This document shows positions 58,846 to 64,000 of a stretch of DNA of 64,000 nt, piece by piece. Origin of the DNA: Thermoplasmata archaeon. GTDB taxonomy: Archaea; Thermoplasmatota; Thermoplasmata; Lutacidiplasmatales; UBA184. The notes under the pieces were generated by a model that did no database searches, was not told the origin of the DNA, and saw only the letters and a program-made list of their open reading frames with translations. Made by a program: the position numbers and the translations under genes. The stretch lies in the NCBI GenBank assembly GCA_021844945.1, contig JAKBSJ010000001.1, positions 124,001 through 188,000 on the forward strand. Direction: 5' to 3'. The stretch's first letter is position 1. Every line of letters starts with the position of its first letter.

Positions 58846-59150
58846 GGTGCGGAGGCGTCCGACTGGACCCCGGCTCAAAAGCCTTGGCCCGATCACGGCC
58901 GCACAGGATCGCTCGACCCTTCTTTTCGAGCCCCCCGGAGCGGCGAGAACGCCGAGGAGCCGGTTCTTGGGCGCGACCGCGGGAATTACACCACGAGACG
59001 GGAGAACGGGGGAGGTCGGTACCGAGCTTGATGGATGGACCGGGAGAAACCCGGCCCGGCATCTCACGAAGGGGCGCTCGGTAAAGAGGTCCCGCGGGGG
59101 CGACGAGCCACCGGAGGAAGCGCCGGCTCGAGGAAAGGCCGCGGGGTAGG
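58846..59150. other. Gene-free interval between thrS and the APC permease
   Basis: About 305 bp. The open frames here are Arg/Pro/Gly-rich and featureless. A weak AT spot, CTTTTGAG on the minus strand near 58872-58879, is the only promoter candidate for thrS, about 30 bp before its ATG. Confidence 0.5.
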
Positions 59151-60644
59151 CTAGCTGTGCTGGGAAAGCGACTCTTCCCCCTCGGCGAGAGGAGAGTAGA
59201 GGAGCTGGGAACTCGCAAGGCGGCGCGCTCGCCAGAGGAAGTATACCGACGGGACGAGCAGAACTCCGGCGATCACGGCCAGATACGGGTTCGTCACCAG
59301 CCCGACTGCGACGATCACGAGCATGCCGGCTGCGGTAATCGGTCCGAGGACCACGAGCAGAAGGTGTCGGTGCGGACTCGGAGGTTCGAGCCCCATGGGT
59401 CGATGGGCGCGTCGGAAGTGCACGGTGGCCGTGATCCCGTTCAGCGCGAACTCGAGCAATAGAAACACGCCGGCGGCGGTCAGCACCAAACTGAAGAAGG
59501 CGAACACCGAGGACGAGGTCAGTTCGAGCAGCTGGACGGCAATCTCAGCGCCGGTGATCGCGGCGATGGCGACCCAGGGACTGTGGAGCGTGCGGTGCAC
59601 GCGGGAGAAGCCCCGAGGGAGAAGGCCGCTGCGTCCCATCGAGTACCAGGCGCGGCTCAGGATGAATGCGGTGAGCCAGAGCGAGCTTGCGGTCGAGGCG
59701 ATCACCGCGACGTCGATCGCCCATCCGGCCGACGGCATCACACCTCCAACCCATGTGGCGAGCGGATCGGCGCTCGACGCCAACGCGGGGAGGGGCGTCT
59801 CCATCGTGATGAGCGGCATCATAACCATGTAGAGAGCGAATACGACTACGAGCCCGTACACGCCGGAGGTCCCCGGCCAACGGCGAGGATGTTGCGACTC
59901 CTCGGAAGCGTAGCTGTCGATCTCCCAGCCGTCGAGGATCGTGGCGACGGCGACCAAGGCAAGGGAGAACGAGAGAGGGTCGATGGTGGTCGAGAAGAAC
60001 CACGACGGTCGGATCGGGTTGATCACGTGCCCCGGGAGCACCGAAAGGCCGATGACTAGGAATATCGCGAGGATCGCGATCTCGATCCCGAAAAACGCTT
60101 CGGTGAAGCGCGCCGTCGGCTTCGCCCCCAAGAGAAGGGGGACCGCCGCGACCAGAGCCCACCCGATCCCCATGGCCGCCTCCCACTCGAGGTTTCCGAC
60201 GACCGACGGGGGCACCCATCCGAGAGAACTGGCGAGCTGGAGAGTGTACTCTCCCGCGGGCAGCAGGATCGGCGGGAGGGAGAGGAAGTAGGCGAGCGTC
60301 ACTACCCAGGCTTGGAAGCCGCCGTACCGACGTCCGATCACCGAGGTTCCCCAGAAGAACGAGGCCCCGGCGTGGGGGAAGTGGATGTTGAGTTGCCGGA
60401 AGATCAGCGCGGAGAAGAGGAAGAGCGGGAACGCGACGATCACCGACATGATCGCTTGAGGGCCGGCGAAGGAGACCATCACTCCGTACGCGGCCGCGAT
60501 GCTGAAGGCCGGCGCTACCGACGAAGTCGAGAGCGGGACTAGGTCGGCCATGTGGAACACGGCCGGTCGCAGACGACCGGGGGGCCGCCCAGCTTTGGGA
60601 GGCTCCCCTGCCCGGGCACTGTCGGAGGATCGAGATGCCGTCAC
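59151..60644 (-). CDS. APC superfamily amino acid permease
   Basis: A 497-residue transporter with 12 hydrophobic helices. The first helix region DLVPLSTSSVAPAFSIAAAYG has the broken-helix Gly/Ser pattern, FPHAGASFFWGTSVIGRRYG is the conserved loop between helices 2 and 3, and WEIDSYASEESQHPRRWP lies in the helix 6 to 7 region with an unusual acidic stretch. Likely imports amino acids or amines. ATG 60644; CAAATAG about 47 bp upstream on the minus strand may be its TATA box. Confidence 0.85.
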   Translation of the reverse strand: MTASRSSDSARAGEPPKAGRPPGRLRPAVFHMADLVPLSTSSVAPAFSIAAAYGVMVSFAGPQAIMSVIVAFPLFLFSALIFRQLNIHFPHAGASFFWGTSVIGRRYGGFQAWVVTLAYFLSLPPILLPAGEYTLQLASSLGWVPPSVVGNLEWEAAMGIGWALVAAVPLLLGAKPTARFTEAFFGIEIAILAIFLVIGLSVLPGHVINPIRPSWFFSTTIDPLSFSLALVAVATILDGWEIDSYASEESQHPRRWPGTSGVYGLVVVFALYMVMMPLITMETPLPALASSADPLATWVGGVMPSAGWAIDVAVIASTASSLWLTAFILSRAWYSMGRSGLLPRGFSRVHRTLHSPWVAIAAITGAEIAVQLLELTSSSVFAFFSLVLTAAGVFLLLEFALNGITATVHFRRAHRPMGLEPPSPHRHLLLVVLGPITAAGMLVIVAVGLVTNPYLAVIAGVLLVPSVYFLWRARRLASSQLLYSPLAEGEESLSQHS

Positions 60645-60701
60645 GCTCCGCGCCCTCTCTTTCCCTTCGCGAGACGGCGGACCGCGCGCGGCTATTTGAG
60701 T

Positions 60702-60902
60702 ATGCGATTTTTCCGAATCGTGCTACCGGACAAACCTCGAGTGCGCGTCGAGGGGAAGATGCCGTTCGACCCGCCCAAGAGCTACGATTTCGACCGGTAT
60801 CGAACGGCGCTCCTAGGGCCGGGCACGTACGGACGAGTTTCTTCCATGGAACGGAAGGTCGGAATCCAGCGGGCTTGCCTGGAGGGCCATCGGGCACGAT
60901 AG
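60702..60902 (+). CDS. Possible small protein
   Basis: A 66-residue frame starting MRFFRIVLPDKPRVRVEGKM followed by PFDPPKSYDFDRYRTALLG. It is lysine- and tyrosine-containing rather than Arg/Pro-only, so it looks better than a GC-rich shadow. However, the nearest AT element is only about 10 bp before the ATG and no family is recognised. It is divergent from the APC permease. Weakly supported. Confidence 0.35.
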   Translation: MRFFRIVLPDKPRVRVEGKMPFDPPKSYDFDRYRTALLGPGTYGRVSSMERKVGIQRACLEGHRAR

Positions 60903-61077
60903 AGCGCGGGACGGTGCGCCGTCACGTACTACGCGCTTGCGCGACGCCACACGAAGTACGGTACACGGACGGGAAGCATTGGGACCGCCGCGAGGTCGGC
61001 GCGCGGCGCGCCCTTCGCGCTGTTCCCGGCTCCCTAAAAGGCCCGGGCGGCGGTGTCCGTCGGGTAAATCTCTGTCG

Positions 61078-61138
61078 TGCGCTCAGCTCGCCCATCACTC
61101 ATCACCGATCAGCTGGTTCTTGTCTTCATCATCGCGCA
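61078..61138 (-). ncRNA. C/D box sRNA (2'-O-methylation guide)
   Basis: Read on the minus strand from 61138: terminal stem TGCGC, C box GATGATGA (61133-61126), 13-nt guide AGACAAGAACCAG, D' box CTGA (61112-61109), 3-nt spacer TCG, C' box GTGATGA (61105-61099), 12-nt guide GTGATGGGCGAG, D box CTGA (61086-61083), and closing stem GCGCA. All four boxes and a perfect 5-bp terminal stem are present with normal archaeal spacings. By the D-plus-5 rule the targets would contain CTGGTTCTTGTC and CTCGCCCATCAC; the target RNA was not identified. It lies 7 bp after the hisA-like stop and may be processed from that transcript. Confidence 0.85.
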
Positions 61139-61145
61139 ACGACCC

Positions 61146-61916
61146 TTAATGGGGAGACTCCTCGGCAGAAGCGACCTGATCCCACCGGAGAAGTTCGTCG
61201 CCCAGAGGATAGATGGCTCCGACCGCTCCGGCGGTCGCGGCTTCGGACGCATCTCGCGCGGTGACGTTCCCCGCGACCCAAGTCGGGCCGACGCTCGCTA
61301 CCGACCGAACCAGAGGCCAGGACGGCGGCGTGGTGCGGAACCCAAGGACGAGCGGGATCTCCGCCAGTTGGCGGACGTCGCGGGCAAGACCGGCAGGGTC
61401 CTTCGCGTGCCAGCCGGGGTCGATCCGGCTCATCGTGTAGTCCTCGATCTCGATCTCGAAGAGGAGATCGCTCGACAGCTCCCACGCGTGCGCCAGCTCG
61501 GTCGGGCCCTGAAGCCGTGCGCTCGAGAGCACGACCTTCTGGGCTCCGGCAACGAGAATGTCGATTGCGTGATCCGCCGACCGCGTTCCCGCATCAATCC
61601 AGAGCCCGACATCCCGTGAGATCTCCTGGATGTAGTCCAGCTGGGCCTGCCCCCCTTCGAGCGCGCTGAGGTCTATTAGGTACAACCGTGCGTGGTCTCG
61701 CGCGAGCCCGTCGATCACGTCGAAGAGTTCGACGGAACTGCCATCTTCGCGTCGGACGACCTCGGGGCCGCTCTCGCTAGCGCGGCAAACAACCCCGCCC
61801 CGGATCAAAAGGGACGGGATTGCGAGGAGTCCGTTCGGCCAGCGTTCGTCCGCCACCGGTGCCCCGAGCCACGCATTCTCAGGTCCATTTGCCTTTGCTT
61901 GGCGCGCCGCAACCAT
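61146..61916 (-). CDS. HisA/HisF-like TIM-barrel protein
   Basis: A 256-residue protein. VVCRASESGPEVVRREDGSS near the start, LYLIDLSALEGGQAQLDYIQ in the position of the HisA second Asp strand, DVGLWIDAGTRSADHAIDIL and GAQKVVLSSARLQGP follow the HisA/HisF barrel, and AGAVGAIYPLGDEL ends it. The phosphate-binding Gly motifs are weaker than in true HisA. Archaeal HisA-like paralogues of unknown or pterin/amine-related role exist. ATG 61916 is chosen because an upstream ATG would run through rnpB. The C/D sRNA follows. Confidence 0.72.
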   Translation of the reverse strand: MVAARQAKANGPENAWLGAPVADERWPNGLLAIPSLLIRGGVVCRASESGPEVVRREDGSSVELFDVIDGLARDHARLYLIDLSALEGGQAQLDYIQEISRDVGLWIDAGTRSADHAIDILVAGAQKVVLSSARLQGPTELAHAWELSSDLLFEIEIEDYTMSRIDPGWHAKDPAGLARDVRQLAEIPLVLGFRTTPPSWPLVRSVASVGPTWVAGNVTARDASEAATAGAVGAIYPLGDELLRWDQVASAEESPH

Positions 61917-61944
61917 GAAGGGCCCGCTCCGGAGTGCCGTCGTG

Positions 61945-62254
61945 CCAGGAGGTGGAGGGCAGCTGACGGTAGTCCGTGCCGGCAACGGCCGGCTGCTGAG
62001 GAAAGTCCCCTCTCCGGGAACCACGGGGCCGGATGGGAATCCGGCGGGCGAGAGCCTGAGCTCCGGAGCAGAAACGACACAGTCCGGTGGGACGGTGAGG
62101 ATGCGGCATCGGAGGCTCCACCGGAATTTGATGAAACGGCCGACTCCCCGGGAGCAAGCCCTAGAGGACGGCGTGAGGAGGTTCCCCGACCGTCGAGGAG
62201 AGCGCGCAGTCGAATGCTGCCGAGAACAGAAAGGGGCTTACTCCCACCACCTGG
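61945..62254 (+). ncRNA. rnpB: RNase P RNA, archaeal
   Basis: The RNA that matures tRNA 5' ends. Conserved region I appears as GAGGAAAGTCC (61998-62008), and region V as ACAGAAAGGGGCTTA (62226-62240); AGCAAGCCCTAGAGGA (about 62154-62169) resembles region IV. The ends pair as helix P1, CCAGGAGGTGG (61945-61955) with CCACCACCTGG (62244-62254), one mismatch. The length of about 310 nt is typical of archaeal type A RNA. No TATA box is obvious; the promoter must lie in the first codons of the hisA-like gene on the opposite strand. Confidence 0.9.
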
Positions 62255-62255
62255 C

Positions 62256-62281
62256 CCCACTGGCGAGAAATCGCCAGTGGG
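62256..62281. terminator. GAAA-loop hairpin just after rnpB
   Basis: A perfect 11-bp stem, CCCACTGGCGA/TCGCCAGTGGG, with a GAAA tetraloop, followed by TTTG. It begins 2 bp after helix P1. It may be a terminator or a protective 3' structure of the RNase P RNA precursor. Confidence 0.6.
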
Positions 62282-62377
62282 TTTGCGGCTGCCACCGGGC
62301 CCGATCGCCTCGCGGGGCGCCCATGCGCCCTCCAGCTCATATCGGGCCATGAGTCGACCCGGGAGGAGTCACGTATC

Positions 62378-62905
62378 ATGAGCCCAGATCCCGAAGAAAG
62401 GCCGGGCACGCTCCCTATAGAGCTCGACCGTACCCGGATGGCGCGGGCGCTGGTCGGCGCTACGGTCGTATTGTTGGGGGCGGAGTTTCTCCTCGGCCTT
62501 GCCGTTTCGCTGTGGACGACCAAGCTGCCGGCCAACCTGTCCTTTCTCTTCGGATCGAGCGCGTTCTCCTACGGCTACCTTTCCGCCCACGCGATCATCG
62601 GCGCTGTGTTGGTTTTGGTAGAGATCGGCTTGATCGTATCGGTCTACCGTCTCCACCGCCCGTTTCTCGCGGTGAGCGCAGGGTCGATCTTCCTCCTCAC
62701 GATCGTAGCGGCTGCATTCGGCTCGGCGTTCCTCGCATCCGGGGACAATGCGATCTATGCCTTCTTGATGGCCCTCTTCTTCTTGGGCGCGTGGACCAGT
62801 GCTATCCTACTACAGGCGCGCCTACGGTTCGCGACGCGATGGACTCGATATCGTGCAAGGCAGCCGGATCCTCCCGCGTCGGGACCGATGGGCCCGGTTT
62901 CGTAA
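62378..62905 (+). CDS. Four-helix membrane protein of unknown function
   Basis: A 175-residue protein with hydrophobic helices at about residues 25-45, 68-90, 98-120 and 126-146, and polar tails. A GGGAGGAG ribosome site lies 10-17 bp before ATG 62378, unlike the leaderless genes nearby, so it may be read from the rnpB side or from its own longer leader. Resembles small cytochrome-like or DoxX-type membrane folds only in general shape; no conserved His pair is evident. Confidence 0.6.
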   Translation: MSPDPEERPGTLPIELDRTRMARALVGATVVLLGAEFLLGLAVSLWTTKLPANLSFLFGSSAFSYGYLSAHAIIGAVLVLVEIGLIVSVYRLHRPFLAVSAGSIFLLTIVAAAFGSAFLASGDNAIYAFLMALFFLGAWTSAILLQARLRFATRWTRYRARQPDPPASGPMGPVS

Positions 62906-62974
62906 GGCCGGCGGGCGGACCCGCATCACGCCGGCACCGGGGGGCTTGACGGCAGCCCCTCGGCCCACCCTCCC

Positions 62975-63964
62975 TCAGCCGGGTGGGGGATCCCTGACCG
63001 CAGGGTCGATCCGTTCTCGGGGACGATGCCCGCCTTGGGTCGCCGGCAGCGTCCGTGCGGTCCCGATCAGGTAGATGCTCGCGATGACCAGCAACATCCC
63101 GGCGATCTCGGATGCGGTGAAGCGTTCCTGAAAGACGATCGAGGAGGCGATGACCGTAATCATGGGGACCACGAACGTGTAGGCCGAGAGTGTGGCTGCC
63201 CGGATCCGAGAGAGGAGCCGGTACCAGACGATGTAGGCGAACCCCGTGCCCACCACCCCGATCCAGACGAGGACGAGGCCGAGAACGGGAGAGGGCACGG
63301 GGAGCTGAGAGTGGTTGACCACGATTGCGGCAGCAACGAGCGCGGCGGCGCCGCCGGCCATCTGGTAGACGTTGGCTTCGCTCATCTCGGTCGGACTCGG
63401 AAAGCGGCGTTGTACGATCACCGTGCCCACCGCCCAGAAGATTGCGGCCGCGAGGAGCTCGGCGAGCGAGATCGGCGCGATCGCCCCGGCTCCCAGCGAC
63501 CAGGGTTGCGAGATGAGCACCACGCCGGCGAAGCCGATACCGATCGCGAGCCAATGGCGCCCCGAGAGCGGGTGCCCCAGGACCCACGGGGAGAGCAGGG
63601 CAACCCAGAGCGGGAACGTGTAGATGAGGATCGCCGTCTCACCGGCAGGGACCGAAGCCGCCGCGTAGAACCACAGGCCGAGGAAGGCCGCGGTCGTCGG
63701 TAGCCCAACGATCAGCGCATCGCGTCGTCCGGCGGCGTCGAGCACGCGCGGGTGGTGGGTCGCGCGCAGGAAGGCGAATACCACGATCGCACCGACGGCC
63801 GCTCGAAGCCCCGCCAGCCATAGCGGGGTCACGTAATCGAGCCCGATAACGACGAAGATGTAATTGATACCCCAGGCGATGGTCATCGTGAGAAAGAGCA
63901 CGACCGACATCGCAGTCCCCGAGCCGTCGATAGAACGTTCCATGGGGTCGGGCGGGTGCCTCAC
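62975..63964 (-). CDS. EamA/DMT family transporter
   Basis: A 329-residue carrier with 10 hydrophobic helices in two EamA repeats: FLTMTIAWGINYIFVVIGLD then GLRAAVGAIVVFAFLR, and in the second half ELLAAAIFWAVGTVIVQRR then GVVGTGFAYIVWYRLLSR. Drug/metabolite exporters of this class move amino acids or nucleosides outward. GTG 63964 suits the minus-strand TTAAGGA at the window end (about 30 bp upstream); ATG 63943 is the alternative. Confidence 0.85.
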   Translation of the reverse strand: MRHPPDPMERSIDGSGTAMSVVLFLTMTIAWGINYIFVVIGLDYVTPLWLAGLRAAVGAIVVFAFLRATHHPRVLDAAGRRDALIVGLPTTAAFLGLWFYAAASVPAGETAILIYTFPLWVALLSPWVLGHPLSGRHWLAIGIGFAGVVLISQPWSLGAGAIAPISLAELLAAAIFWAVGTVIVQRRFPSPTEMSEANVYQMAGGAAALVAAAIVVNHSQLPVPSPVLGLVLVWIGVVGTGFAYIVWYRLLSRIRAATLSAYTFVVPMITVIASSIVFQERFTASEIAGMLLVIASIYLIGTARTLPATQGGHRPRERIDPAVRDPPPG

Positions 63965-64000
63965 GGGGATCTGCGGGCCCCCTCAGGCGACAATCCTTAA

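Noticed and set aside
58712-59149. Open frames between thrS and the APC permease
   Set aside because: Low-complexity Arg/Gly/Pro sequences without start-site signals or motifs.
61917-62024. Upstream start for the hisA-like protein at 62024
   Set aside because: The added 36 residues are an antisense translation of the conserved RNase P RNA 5' region, so ATG 61916 is preferred.
1-64000. CRISPR array or replication origin
   Set aside because: No regularly spaced direct repeats were noticed, and there is no cas gene, Orc1/Cdc6 gene or repeated origin box set in the window.

Overview
The window looks like a chromosome segment of an uncultured, GC-rich member of the Thermoplasmatota (Euryarchaeota in the older sense). 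Supporting genes include archaeal-type ribosomal proteins (L44e, S27e, P0, L12/P1), aIF2-alpha, aIF5A, Nop10, Trm56, DtdA, the homodimeric tRNA splicing endonuclease, archaeal ether-lipid synthesis genes, Mre11/Rad50, a C/D box sRNA and an archaeal RNase P RNA. Many first genes of transcription units have an AT-rich TATA-like box 24-35 bp before the start codon, as expected for leaderless mRNAs; genes inside operons more often have GGAGG-like sites or GTGA/ATGA start-stop overlaps. The exact order or genus cannot be fixed from the sequence alone.

Layout. 0-7 kb: the 5' end of purF at the left edge, then a leftward stalk operon rpl1-rplP0-rpl12 closed by a strong terminator. Divergent from it is a rightward information-processing operon rpl44e-rps27e-aif2a-nop10, followed by a winged-helix regulator, trm56 and mevalonate kinase. 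7-11.5 kb: a YchF-like GTPase, a PduO-type cobalamin adenosyltransferase with no normal start codon, a ribbon-helix-helix protein, aIF5A, a tRNA-Glu(CTC) interrupted in its T arm by a 28-nt intron, a CBS-domain protein and dtdA. 11.5-21.4 kb: an M16 peptidase pair, then a rightward block rich in membrane-lipid genes: DGGGP synthase, GGGP synthase, a DUF2070 membrane protein, an M20 peptidase, CDP-archaeol synthase, pyrE and endA. With mevalonate kinase these cover several steps from mevalonate to archaeol lipids.

21.4-30.5 kb: an accessory-looking stretch. It holds an HTH/ferritin-like fusion, a PqqC/TenA-like putative di-iron protein, a class III CoA-transferase overlapping an acyl-CoA dehydrogenase that lacks the usual catalytic Glu, VOC and cupin proteins, a branched-chain aminotransferase, an MFS carrier, a 750-bp gene-free and relatively AT-rich region containing a candidate structured RNA, and a vapBC toxin-antitoxin pair with a palindromic operator. 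30.5-42 kb: an ABC-2 exporter; a glycogen/alpha-glucan set (GH15, membrane protein, GH57, GT4); triosephosphate isomerase; and acetyl-CoA synthetase convergent with a SatP-type acetate transporter.

42-51.6 kb: purT, a methyltransferase, small zinc-ribbon proteins, a DUF998-like membrane protein, a GHMP sugar kinase, and mre11-rad50. 51.6-64 kb: an MDR reductase, a DHA2-type drug exporter, a K+-independent-looking H+-pyrophosphatase, a threonyl-tRNA synthetase of bacterial domain layout, an APC permease, a HisA-like protein directly followed by a C/D box sRNA and facing RNase P RNA, and an EamA exporter. The organism appears able to take up and activate acetate, store and break down alpha-glucan, use pyrophosphate for ion pumping and make its own archaeal lipids. 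No transposase, CRISPR array or replication origin was recognised.
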